Assembly: GCA_021739695.1 (NCBI GenBank)
Contig: JAIPBM010000009.1
Location: forward strand, 62,001 to 126,000
DNA: 64,000 nucleotides
Direction: 5' to 3'
DNA from: Flavobacteriales bacterium
Lineage (GTDB): Bacteria > Bacteroidota > Bacteroidia > UBA10329
Shown here: positions 17,651 through 27,300 of the stretch, in pieces
Numbering within the stretch: position 1 is the stretch's first letter
Layout: every line of letters begins with the position of its first letter
Made by a program: the position numbers and the translations under genes
The notes under the pieces: generated by a model
Told to the model about the DNA's origin: nothing
Databases searched by the model: none
What the model saw: only the letters and a program-made list of their open reading frames with translations

Positions 17651-17667
17651 CCCCAAACCCCTATTAC

Positions 17668-20115
17668 ATGAATGACCCATTTGAGGATATTGTGCAATTT
17701 TCGAACCTGATTGAGGAAGATTCGGAGTTCATTCCGTTACTTTCCCCAGAGGACGAAGAGCACATGAATGCAGAGGAGATTCCCGAATTGGTTGGGATTC
17801 TTCCGTTAAGGAACACCGTCCTTTTTCCTGGAGTTGTCATTCCGATAACCATCGGAAGAGACAAATCAATTAAGCTTGTTAAAGATGCCTATCACAGTAC
17901 AAAAGTGATTGGTGTGTTGGCACAGAAAGATGTTGCTGTGGAAGATCCTGAACCAAAGGATATGAACCGTATTGGAACGGTTGCGCGCATCATTAAGATG
18001 TTGCAAATGCCCGATGGCAGCACAACGGTGATCATCCAAGGAAAAAGACGTTTTGAAGTGCGCGAGATCGTAGAGGTTGAGCCGTATTTCAGAGGACGCA
18101 TTACCGCTTTTGATGAGATTAAACCGATCAGGAAAAGTAAGGAGTTCAATGCGTTGGTCGATTCGCTGAAGGATATTGCCTTGGACATCATCCGCCAATC
18201 TCCGAATATTCCTTCCGAGAGTGAGTTTGCGCTTAAGAATATCGAAAGTCCATCATTCCTCATCAATTTCATTTCTTCTAACATGGATGCTTCTGTAAGC
18301 GAGAAGCAGAAAATGCTGGAAGTGGCCGATCTGAAGCAGCGAGCCGAAATGGTGCTGCATCACCTTACCAAGAACCTACAGATGTTGGAACTGAAAAATC
18401 AGATCCAATCGAAGGTGAAAGTTGATATCGACAAGCAACAGCGCGAGTATTTCCTTAATCAGCAGATGAAGCAGATCCAAGAAGAATTGGGTGGCAGTTC
18501 GCTTGATCAGGAAATTGCTGAAATGGAGGCTAGGGCAGACAAGAAGAAATGGACTGCCAAGGTTGAAGAACATTTCAATAAGGAGTTGGATAAATTGGGC
18601 AGAATGAACCCGAGTTCGGGAGAATATTCGGTTCAAATGAACTACCTCGATACACTGCTTGAATTACCTTGGGGTGAGTTTACAAGTGACAATTTTGATC
18701 TGAAACGTGCCCAAAAAGTATTGGACAAGGATCATTTTGGACTGAAGAAGGTGAAGGAACGTATCCTAGAACATCTTGCAGTCCTTAAACTGAAAGGCGA
18801 TCTGAAAGCACCGATTCTGTGTTTGGTCGGTCCTCCGGGAGTTGGTAAAACGAGTTTGGGAAAATCCATTGCTGAGGCCGTTGGTCGCAGTTATGTGCGT
18901 GTTTCCTTGGGAGGATTGAAAGATGAGTCTGAAATCCGTGGACACCGTAAGACATACATTGGTGCCATGCCAGGGCGGATCGTTCAGAACATCAAAAAGG
19001 CAAAATCATCCAATCCGGTTTTCGTATTAGATGAGTTGGATAAAGTAGGGACAGATTTTCATGGCGATCCATCTTCAGCATTGCTCGAAGTGTTGGATCC
19101 AGAACAGAATAATGCCTTCTACGATAATTATTTGGAAGTGGAATACGACCTATCTAAGGTCATGTTCATTGCAACAGCCAATAGCCTGAACACCATTCAG
19201 CCAGCGTTGCGCGATCGATTGGAAATCATTGAAGTGAGCGGTTACACTATCGAAGAGAAGATGGAAATTGCCAAACGTCACTTGGTTCCAAAGCAGATTG
19301 AAGAGCACGGGCTCAAAAAGTCAGATGTCAAGTTGAGCAAGCAAGCACTGGAAAAGGTGATTGAAGAATACACGCGCGAAAGTGGCGTGCGTGGATTGGA
19401 AAAAACGATTGCCAAACTGGTGCGTAATCGTGCCAAGTTTGTGGCTATGGACGAACCGAAAGATCCCAATATCACAATACAAGATGTGGAGGAGATTTTA
19501 GGTCCTCCTCGAATGCAACGCGACCGATACACCGACAACGAATTTGCTGGAGTGGTAACGGGCTTAGCTTGGACCTCTGTTGGTGGCGATATTCTTTTCA
19601 TCGAGTCTAGTCTGAGCAAAGGAAAAGGCAAATTGACTTTGACTGGAAACTTGGGCGAAGTGATGAAAGAATCGGCTGTTATTGCCTTGGAATACTTGAA
19701 AGCGCACGCAGATAAACTCGGTCTCAAACCAGAGATCTTTGACGAGTGGAACTTGCACATTCACGTTCCAGAAGGAGCAACTCCTAAGGATGGACCGTCA
19801 GCAGGAATCACCATTTTTACTGCTTTGGCATCGCTTTATACGCAACGCAAAGTGCGCGACAAACTGGCCATGACAGGAGAGATAACGCTTCGCGGAAAAG
19901 TACTTCCAGTAGGTGGCATCAAGGAGAAAATATTGGCTGCTAAACGCGCCCGAATAACGGAGATCATTCTTTCTGCCGAGAACAGAAAAGATGTAGAGGA
20001 AATAGAAGCAGAATACCTAAAAGGCCTCACTTTTCACTACGTAAAGAATATGGACGAGGTAATGGACCGTGCTCTACTCAAGCAGAAAGTCAAGAACCCG
20101 TTGAACATATCTTAA
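17668..20115 (+). CDS. lon: ATP-dependent protease Lon (LonA type)
   Basis: An 815-residue protein of typical LonA length. The N-terminal substrate-binding LON domain begins at [21 protein letters not shown] (~35). The AAA+ module has Walker [10 protein letters not shown] near residue 390 and Walker [13 protein letters not shown]. The C-terminal protease domain has the Ser in PKDGPSAGI (~709) and the partner Lys in [16 protein letters not shown] (~752). It degrades damaged and regulatory proteins in the cytoplasm. The first 35 residues form an acidic extension common in Bacteroidota. Confidence 0.97.
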   Translation: MNDPFEDIVQFSNLIEEDSEFIPLLSPEDEEHMNAEEIPELVGILPLRNTVLFPGVVIPITIGRDKSIKLVKDAYHSTKVIGVLAQKDVAVEDPEPKDMNRIGTVARIIKMLQMPDGSTTVIIQGKRRFEVREIVEVEPYFRGRITAFDEIKPIRKSKEFNALVDSLKDIALDIIRQSPNIPSESEFALKNIESPSFLINFISSNMDASVSEKQKMLEVADLKQRAEMVLHHLTKNLQMLELKNQIQSKVKVDIDKQQREYFLNQQMKQIQEELGGSSLDQEIAEMEARADKKKWTAKVEEHFNKELDKLGRMNPSSGEYSVQMNYLDTLLELPWGEFTSDNFDLKRAQKVLDKDHFGLKKVKERILEHLAVLKLKGDLKAPILCLVGPPGVGKTSLGKSIAEAVGRSYVRVSLGGLKDESEIRGHRKTYIGAMPGRIVQNIKKAKSSNPVFVLDELDKVGTDFHGDPSSALLEVLDPEQNNAFYDNYLEVEYDLSKVMFIATANSLNTIQPALRDRLEIIEVSGYTIEEKMEIAKRHLVPKQIEEHGLKKSDVKLSKQALEKVIEEYTRESGVRGLEKTIAKLVRNRAKFVAMDEPKDPNITIQDVEEILGPPRMQRDRYTDNEFAGVVTGLAWTSVGGDILFIESSLSKGKGKLTLTGNLGEVMKESAVIALEYLKAHADKLGLKPEIFDEWNLHIHVPEGATPKDGPSAGITIFTALASLYTQRKVRDKLAMTGEITLRGKVLPVGGIKEKILAAKRARITEIILSAENRKDVEEIEAEYLKGLTFHYVKNMDEVMDRALLKQKVKNPLNIS

Positions 20116-20133
20116 TAGGTTTTAAAACCTATT
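20114..20133. terminator. Perfect 20-bp palindrome between convergent lon and yhhN genes
   Basis: AATAGGTTTT followed by its exact reverse complement AAAACCTATT begins within the lon stop codon and ends 18 bases before the convergent yhhN stop. It may be a shared terminator, but it is AT-rich and has little T-run, so a protein-binding site is also possible. Confidence 0.35.
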
Positions 20134-20150
20134 TAAGCTATACGCTCAAC

Positions 20151-20849
20151 TTATTTTCGATTCTTATTGGCGTAGAAAACTGCACCAATAGTGATCATAA
20201 ACTGTCCGGTCAGGTATAGCACCATGTTCAGAATGGCGTCATAGTCAAAGTCGTAATAGAACTTGTTCACGGCAATCACGCAATCGGAAAGAATGAACAG
20301 AATGGCTCCGATAACAATCCAATTGTAGGATTTAGAATCTACATGGCTGTAGCGCGCAGCTGCGGTCATTCCCATAATACTGATGACGATGGTGTAGGCC
20401 AATACGGGGACAAACAGATCGCTTGGAATACCATCTTTAATGTAATAGAAGAAGGCACCCGTAAATAGAGCAAAGGGAATGGCGATCAATATCGATCGGC
20501 CCACATTCAGTGGTTTTCCTGAATCCGTAATGGTGCGAACAAACCCAATGGCATAACCAACGTGTGCAATTAGAAAAGCACCCAATCCAACTACGAAAAG
20601 AATAGGGTAGCGCTCATCAATCATCAGCGCAATGTCGCCTATCCAAGAGAAGAACAGTCCGAACTGAACCGCTTTGGAGAAGAATCCGAAACCACCTTCA
20701 ACCTGCTTTCGATGAAAGATCATCAGCGCAACCATAAACAATGGTTTCACCATGTAATGAACCAATAGTTGGTCAAACAAAACGGTGCCCATGAATATGG
20801 CCACCAAACCATAATATAGAATGGAAAACTTCTTAAGCGAGTCGAACAT
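20151..20849 (-). CDS. YhhN/TMEM86-family lysoplasmalogenase-like membrane protein
   Basis: A 232-residue polytopic membrane protein with about eight hydrophobic helices. The YhhN pattern includes VHYMVKPLFMVALM (~30), FSWIGDIALMIDE, FLIAHVGYAIGF and GAILFILSDCVIAVNKF. The conserved Asp of GDIALM and of SDCVIA are the putative catalytic residues of the family. TMEM86B hydrolyses the vinyl-ether bond of lysoplasmalogens. The gene overlaps the upstream AGMO-like gene by 17 bases, so the two are co-translated. This supports ether-lipid catabolism, though bacterial YhhN proteins are little studied. Confidence 0.85.
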   Translation of the reverse strand: MFDSLKKFSILYYGLVAIFMGTVLFDQLLVHYMVKPLFMVALMIFHRKQVEGGFGFFSKAVQFGLFFSWIGDIALMIDERYPILFVVGLGAFLIAHVGYAIGFVRTITDSGKPLNVGRSILIAIPFALFTGAFFYYIKDGIPSDLFVPVLAYTIVISIMGMTAAARYSHVDSKSYNWIVIGAILFILSDCVIAVNKFYYDFDYDAILNMVLYLTGQFMITIGAVFYANKNRK

Positions 20850-22062
20850 CTCCTTGTAGTCTAATATATTTTACAACGCGACTGAACCAAACAAAGTTGA
20901 CCAGCGCAAATACAGCAGCACCGCGCATAATGAGCATGAAATTCGGATGCTCCCAAAACAGGAGTGCAACGATCAGTGTGGCAAAAATGCGTGCATATTC
21001 TGCAGGAATAAGCCAACGCTGGTTTTCCATCAAGCCGCCCGAAATGCCCAAAGTGGCCAATAAGTAGAACATGGTTGCGTAAAGCGGAATGGTGCCTAGC
21101 GAATCTTTCAAGAACAACACAGCGGTAGATAAGGCAAGCGCAATCATAAACACGAAGAAAACATATATATGATGGTGCTGAAGCCCATCAACCTCGTACT
21201 TGTGGTAGGCCTTCAGGTCTATCTCCTGCGGAGCTTGAAAACCGCCCAAATAATCGGGTTGCCAGCCAGGAGGTTTCAGAAATACCAGCACCTTGTCCAA
21301 GCCTTTTGAACGTTTGGACAGTTGCCACAGATCTTTCCAATAGTGGAAGTTGGCCCAAACGGGATTCCAACTGTTCAGTGGACTCGTTATTCCATACACT
21401 ACCTCCTCTTCTTCTTGTTGAAACGTGCCGAACATGCGGTCCCAAATGATCAAACTCCCTGCGTGGTTCTTATCGATATACTTCGGATTACTTCCATGAT
21501 GCACTCGGTGGTGAGATGGTGTGTTGAATACCCATTCCAAAGGCCCCATTGTTTTGATGGTGGTGGTGTGTATCCAAAACTGATACAGCGTATTGAACGA
21601 AGCCATGGCTGCAAAAATGATCGGGTCGAAACCGACCACTGCCAACGGCAGATAGAATACCCATGAGAACCACCCTTGAAACCAAGACTGTCTAAGCGCA
21701 ACCGAAAGGTTGTAATCTTCGCTCTGATGATGCACGATATGGGCTGCCCAAAGCGCGTTTATTTCGTGGCTAGCGCGGTGGAACCAATAGTAGAAGAAAT
21801 CAACCCCAAGGAAAAGGAGTACCCAGGTCCACCAAGTATTCTCAAAGGTATAAACGCGGTTTTCGTAGAGATAGAGATATGCCAGAAATAGCAGACCCTT
21901 TGTCATAATACCCACCACCTGCGAACCGATACCGAGATTGATGTTCGTAAGTGCATCATTAAAACGATACAGCTTCTCCTTCTTCAGATATCCCACCAAA
22001 AGTTCCACGCCTATCAGCAAAAAGAAAATCGGAATGGAAAGGGCGATGTAGTTGACTTTCAT
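20833..22062 (-). CDS. Alkylglycerol monooxygenase-like sterol desaturase-family enzyme
   Basis: A 409-residue membrane di-iron enzyme with the histidine boxes HRASH (95-99), HIVHH (108-112) and HHRVHH (184-189). The segment HHQSEDYNLSVALRQS is very close to vertebrate AGMO, which cleaves the O-alkyl bond of ether glycerolipids using tetrahydrobiopterin. Residues ~295-400 add four further hydrophobic helices, also as in AGMO. It is a paralogue of the 314-residue protein at 10137-11081, which lacks this C-terminal extension. It overlaps the lysoplasmalogenase-like gene, suggesting linked ether-lipid turnover. The substrate and the pterin dependence are inferred. Confidence 0.9.
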   Translation of the reverse strand: MKVNYIALSIPIFFLLIGVELLVGYLKKEKLYRFNDALTNINLGIGSQVVGIMTKGLLFLAYLYLYENRVYTFENTWWTWVLLFLGVDFFYYWFHRASHEINALWAAHIVHHQSEDYNLSVALRQSWFQGWFSWVFYLPLAVVGFDPIIFAAMASFNTLYQFWIHTTTIKTMGPLEWVFNTPSHHRVHHGSNPKYIDKNHAGSLIIWDRMFGTFQQEEEEVVYGITSPLNSWNPVWANFHYWKDLWQLSKRSKGLDKVLVFLKPPGWQPDYLGGFQAPQEIDLKAYHKYEVDGLQHHHIYVFFVFMIALALSTAVLFLKDSLGTIPLYATMFYLLATLGISGGLMENQRWLIPAEYARIFATLIVALLFWEHPNFMLIMRGAAVFALVNFVWFSRVVKYIRLQGDVRLA

Positions 22063-22389
22063 AAGATAAAACTACGATTTGTTCGAATTTGAGGATGAAT
22101 AGTGCAACAATAATGTCATTGAGGAATAGAGATGACGTGAACGAAACTAGGAATGAGCTAAACTAATCTGTAGACGATGTAAACAACGCTACTGATGATA
22201 TGAATCAATTCAGGGATGTAGTAAACTTAATATGGAAATAATAACGTTGAATTAGGAATGAACTAATGATGATATCGGCTATTGGACCTACGATCAACAA
22301 ACAAAACAGACTGAAAAACGGAATATTACAGAGTGCCGCTTTTTATGGACTAAACAAAAGAGAAGTGGAACTACTTTTAGCCACTTCGA
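22063..22389. other. Divergent intergenic region with a degenerate 21-nt periodicity
   Basis: A 327-base spacer between the divergent AGMO-like gene and the TPR regulator gene. From about 22134 to 22280 it can be written as seven consecutive 21-base units. Most of these begin GA, have TAAAC or TGAAC near positions 5-9 and end GGAAT or similar. Similarity between units is low, so this is tentative. No ORF with family similarity and no clear promoter box was seen. Confidence 0.4.
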
Positions 22390-24066
22390 ATGAAAAGACC
22401 TGGCGTTACCATTTTTTTCTTGTTGGTTGTGCATTTGGTTCTTGCACAGACGCCTATCGATTTCAATCTGCTGGTCAATCGCACACATGCAGATAGGACC
22501 TTTCTGCTCAACGATTATTACGAAGGACAAATTCGTGCTTACGACTCGCTGCAGGTTGCCGAGCACATCGAAGTGGTGCGCAGTTTGGCCCAAAAGTATG
22601 ATGATGTGGAACTTGGCTATGAGGCTGAGGTCATGCGAGGCCATTACTTAGTGAACGCTATTCCGATAAGTGATGAATACGTGGTTGATGAATGTAAGAA
22701 GCTAATTGAGCTTGGCGAAAAGGATAAGGTTATCTGGTTGCAGGTGAGGATGCATAGCGTACTTGGCCATTTCTATCTCAATAGAATGCAGCAATATGCC
22801 TACGGATTATTCCATCTGACCAAAGCGGCCGAGCTGATGCGAAATTTGGATCTGGCAGATTATCCATTGAAATACCTCTGCAATTACCATGTTGGACTTT
22901 GGCAATATCAGTTGGATGATATGCAAGAGGCACTTAAGTCCTTCAGATTGGCCCTTGATCCTAAACCAGAGGCAATGTTCGTGCGCTCCAATATATTTAC
23001 GCTCAATGCCATTGGACTCATATTCCGTAGATCCAATCAGCTCGATTCGTCTGATGCATACATCACGAAGGCATTACGGCTAAGTGAAGCCAGTAATGAT
23101 ACGGCATGGGAGGCCATTACTAGTGGAAATCTAGGCGAGAACTATTATTTAAGAGGCGAGTTTGAGAAGGCCGTTCCATTGTTGCAAGCGGATCTGGCAA
23201 TGGCAGAAAAAACCCTTGATTGTGGTCTTGCGTCCAATGCTTTGGCCTTGCTTGGTGAGATCGCGTTGCACCAAGGCGATATCAGAACCGCTGAAGTTCA
23301 ACTGACCAAAGCCTTGCTATATGCACGGCAATGGAATGAGGTGAAACGCTTTGCCAAGGTTTATCCCGGTTTGGCAAAACTTGCAGCAAAAAAGGGAAAT
23401 GCAGCATTGGTAGCGGCCTACATCGATTCTGCCACCATGGTAAAAGACACCATGGACAAGCTGAAAAGCAGTCTTTTGACCACCAAAGCACAGCAAAGTG
23501 TGGAGCGCGAGCATTTAGAAGACGCCATGCGTATTTCGCAGCTCGAAAAAGAGAAAAACGTGGCAGAACGTAATATGGCCCTTGCGCTGGTGTTGGCGCT
23601 ATCGGTCATTTTTGTTGTCATATTCAGCCGATTGTGGAACCGATTTAAGAACAAACAATCGGAGCTGACAAAGGCCAAAAAAGCGCTGGAAGAATTTGCC
23701 TACATGCTGGCCGAAAAGAACATCCGATTGGCCGAATTTGACCTGAAAGCAGAAATTGAATCTGACGAAGAACTTCTGGAGCTTCAACAGACAACCATCC
23801 TAACCGATGAGGATTGGGCAAACTTCCAGGTTCTGTTCAATAAGGTTTATCCAGGATATCTGGACCGACTGACTGAAAGACATACTCACCTGAGTTTTAC
23901 CGAAGTGCGTTACATGGCACTGCTCAAGATGAATGTATCGCCCAAACAGATGTCTTCTATGCTTGGTGTGGGTGACAATGCTATCCGCCAGTACAGGCTT
24001 CGCATCCGAACAAGGCTCGGCATTACCGCTGCCGATGACCTTCAGGCTCTGGTTGAAAACATCTGA
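22390..24066 (+). CDS. TPR-containing membrane protein with LuxR-type C-terminal HTH
   Basis: A 558-residue protein with a signal peptide (VTIFFLLVVHLVLAQ), about 350 residues of TPR-like helical repeats, and a coiled-coil segment. A transmembrane helix at about 398-415 (MALALVLALSVIFVVIFS) is followed by a cytoplasmic C-terminal region ending in a helix-turn-helix. The C-terminus reads FTEVRYMALLKMNVSPKQMSSMLGVGDNAIRQYRLRIRTRLG, a LuxR/GerE-like DNA-binding fold. This is a one-component sensor layout common in Bacteroidota: periplasmic TPRs, one membrane span and a DNA-binding tail. Its neighbour, the giant surface protein, is a plausible target. The ligand is unknown. Confidence 0.85.
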   Translation: MKRPGVTIFFLLVVHLVLAQTPIDFNLLVNRTHADRTFLLNDYYEGQIRAYDSLQVAEHIEVVRSLAQKYDDVELGYEAEVMRGHYLVNAIPISDEYVVDECKKLIELGEKDKVIWLQVRMHSVLGHFYLNRMQQYAYGLFHLTKAAELMRNLDLADYPLKYLCNYHVGLWQYQLDDMQEALKSFRLALDPKPEAMFVRSNIFTLNAIGLIFRRSNQLDSSDAYITKALRLSEASNDTAWEAITSGNLGENYYLRGEFEKAVPLLQADLAMAEKTLDCGLASNALALLGEIALHQGDIRTAEVQLTKALLYARQWNEVKRFAKVYPGLAKLAAKKGNAALVAAYIDSATMVKDTMDKLKSSLLTTKAQQSVEREHLEDAMRISQLEKEKNVAERNMALALVLALSVIFVVIFSRLWNRFKNKQSELTKAKKALEEFAYMLAEKNIRLAEFDLKAEIESDEELLELQQTTILTDEDWANFQVLFNKVYPGYLDRLTERHTHLSFTEVRYMALLKMNVSPKQMSSMLGVGDNAIRQYRLRIRTRLGITAADDLQALVENI

Positions 24067-24149
24067 TATTCAGTTGCTTAGTAAACTGTAACGCAACTGT
24101 AACGCCTATTTTTAGTGATTACCAGACTGATGCCTTCATCTTTGGGGTC

Positions 24150-24311
24150 ATGAGTTCTCAACTACATCCCGAATATTTTCCACTGACCAAAGGAACCTTC
24201 CTTTTTCTTGGACTGCTGCTGTTTTTTGCAACCATCAATCTGGCTATCTATCTCTGGTACGACCTGCGCTTGGCAGAGATTGAACAACCGCTTTATCATC
24301 TGAATCCATAG
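24150..24311 (+). CDS. Putative small single-pass membrane protein
   Basis: A 53-residue ORF starting MSSQLHPEYFPLTKG, with a hydrophobic helix at about 17-36 (TFLFLGLLLFFATINLAIYL) and an acidic C-terminal tail LAEIEQPLYHLNP. It fills the gap between the regulator and the giant surface protein and ends 30 bases before the latter. A promoter-like CATCTTTG lies just upstream (24137-24144), so it could also simply be leader sequence. I do not recognise the family. Confidence 0.4.
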   Translation: MSSQLHPEYFPLTKGTFLFLGLLLFFATINLAIYLWYDLRLAEIEQPLYHLNP

Positions 24312-24341
24312 TAAACGCCTTATCAAACTCAAATCCAAAGC

Positions 24342-27300
24342 ATGAAAAACCTCCTTACCATCTTACTTGTTTTACTTGGCAGCACCGCGTTTGCACAAGA
24401 CGGAACATTGGATACCACCTTTGATGCAGGAACTGGGTCTTTGTATCCGCCTTCTTCCACTAACGCAGTGGAGTGCGCTGAACTACAGGCTGATGGCAAA
24501 GTCATCGTTGGGGGCTATTTTTCCTCCTTTAATGGAAAAGCCGTAAGGCACGTGGCGCGCCTAAATGATGATGGTGCTGTTGATACCACTTTCTATGCAT
24601 CTATTGCCGGTGTTAATACTGTTTATGATGTTGCCATTCAAGCCGATGGATATGTTATTGTGGGAGGAACTTTCAGCTCTATTGAAGGAAGGTCGAGGAA
24701 CGGAATAGCCCGACTCAAAATAGATGGCTCGTTGGATACCCTCTTTAATCCGGGATCAGGGTTCAATGGGCCAGTGAGATCAATGGCAATACAGTCTGAT
24801 GGTAAGATCATTGTCGGTGGAGCTTTCACTTCGTTTAATGGAATACCTGTTGGGAACATTGCACGTCTTAATGCAAATGGTTCGTTAGATGCACCTTTTG
24901 TCACGGGCACAGGCTTCGGTTCTTACATCCGAACCATCACTTTACAAGCTGATGGTAAGATCATTTGCGGAGGGATCTTTACGTCCTATAACGGAACAGC
25001 TGCACCTAAAATAGCCCGACTGAACACGGATGGTTCGTTTGATTCAAGTTTTGATGTTGGTACCGGATTTCAAAGTGGCACAGGTAGTCAAATAACAGCA
25101 ACGGCTTTGCAGTCGGATGGCAAGATCATCGTTATCGGAGGGTTTTCCATTTTCAATGGAGTAAATGCAGGGAGTATCGTCCGACTGAATACAGATGGAT
25201 CGGTAGATGCCTCGTTCAACGTAGGGGGGATAGGAAGCGCTGGAAGTAATCTTCAAATTGCCGCCATACAAGCAGATGATAAGATCATTATTGGAGGCAT
25301 GCTTTCCTCCTATAATGGAACGCCTGTAAGCAGAATAGCCCGCCTTTATGCAGACGGTAGCTTAGACGCCACCTTTGATCAGGGAACAGGATTTAATAGC
25401 CAAACTTTTGCCCTTTGTGTACAGCCTGACGGCAAGATCATTGCTGCGGGTTCTTTTTCATCCTACAATGGCGTGTCTAAGAATGCCGTTGTGAGGTTGA
25501 ATGTGGAAAATAGCTTCGTTACCCGTTGGGATCTATCGATCGGTGGCGCAGCTACTGATCTTAGCTTTTTCGCCACCACAAGCGGAACGGTAAGTTATTT
25601 TTGGGAAGAGCTTTCTCCTGGCAATGCCACAGGAAGCGGCACCTTCAGTGGTGATGCTACGATAAGTGGTCTACCTTCTGGTTCCATTATCAGATTGAGC
25701 ATTGCTCCAGCAAATCTCAACAGTTTCTCCCTTAATAATCTGGCATCCCATCGCAACCGTTTGGTAGATGTGGAACAATGGGGCGACATGCAATGGACGT
25801 CTGCACAGTCGGCATTCTATGGTTGTGCTAATTTGCAGATATCTGCCACAGATGTGCCCGACCTTTCTGCAGTTACCGACATGAGCCAGATGTTCCGTGG
25901 CTGCACAATACTTAACGGACCAGCCAATATCAGCACTTGGAATACAGCTTCTGTAACAACCATGAGAGGCCTATTCTATTCAGCAGCGGCATTTAACCAG
26001 CCTATTGGTAGCTGGAATATGGCTTCAGTTACAGACCTATATGAAATGTTCAGAAGCGCTACGGCCTTCAATCAAGCCATTGGGACGTGGAATACAGTTT
26101 CGGCCGAAACCATGACCAGGATGTTCTGGGGTGCTACCTCTTTCAACCAACCAATTGGAACTTGGACCACCACCAATGTGACCGATATGGGAAATATGTT
26201 CAGAGCCGCCACATCCTTCAATCAGAATATTGGTGGATGGAATACGGCTTCTGTCACTGGCATGGCATCTATGCTAAACGGTGCCGCGGCATTCAACCAG
26301 AATATCGGAAGTTGGAACACGGCTTCGGTTATCAGCATGGCGTCCATGTTTAATGCGGCTGCATCATTCAACCAGAACATCGGTTCGTGGACATTGAATT
26401 CTGCTGTAAACATGAGCGCTATGCTCGATAACTGCGGCATGGATTGCGAAAGTTATTCCAATACGCTCAACGGCTGGAGGACCAACAATCCAAGCTTGAC
26501 CTATCGTGTTCTTGGGGCCTCGGGGTTGCAATATGGTACCAATGCGCTGTCAACACACTTGGCATTGGTTTTCTCACTGGGCTGGAGCATAAGCGGTGAT
26601 GCCTCCATTTATTCTGACTGTCGAAGGTTCATTACCCGCTGGGACCTTTCCATTGGTGGAGACGTTTCTGAAATTGCCTTTGCGGTGGAAACAAGCGGCA
26701 CGGTAAACTATTCGTGGGAGGAAGTATCGCCCGGCATGGCTTCAGGTGCTGGAAGCTCCACTGGCACCACAGCCACCATCAGCGGACTTCCAGCAGGAGC
26801 CATCATCAGCTTGCGTATTGAACCTGCAAATTTCAATCGAATCAATATAAACAATGGCACCCACAAGAACAGACTGGTAGATGTGGAGCAGTGGGGGGGC
26901 GTAGCATGGACTTCGATGGAGAATGCTTTTTATGGCTGTTCCAATCTGCAGATATCTTCAACGGATGTTCCCAATTTATCTGGGGTAACCAACATGGACT
27001 ATATGTTTACAAGGTGCACGATCCTTAACGGGCCATCCAATATTAACAGTTGGAATACCAGTACTGTCAATTCTATGGAGCGCACGTTTTATTTTGCTTC
27101 TGCATTCAATCAAAACATTGGCAATTGGAATACCGCAGCAGTAACCAGCATGTTGTGGATGTTCACTCGGGCAGAGGCATTCAATCAAGATATTGGAGGT
27201 TGGAATACTGGCTTGGTTACAAACATGCAGTATATGTTCCGTTACGCTATTTCATTCAATCAGAATATCAGTGGTTGGAACACGGCCAATGTATCGGACG

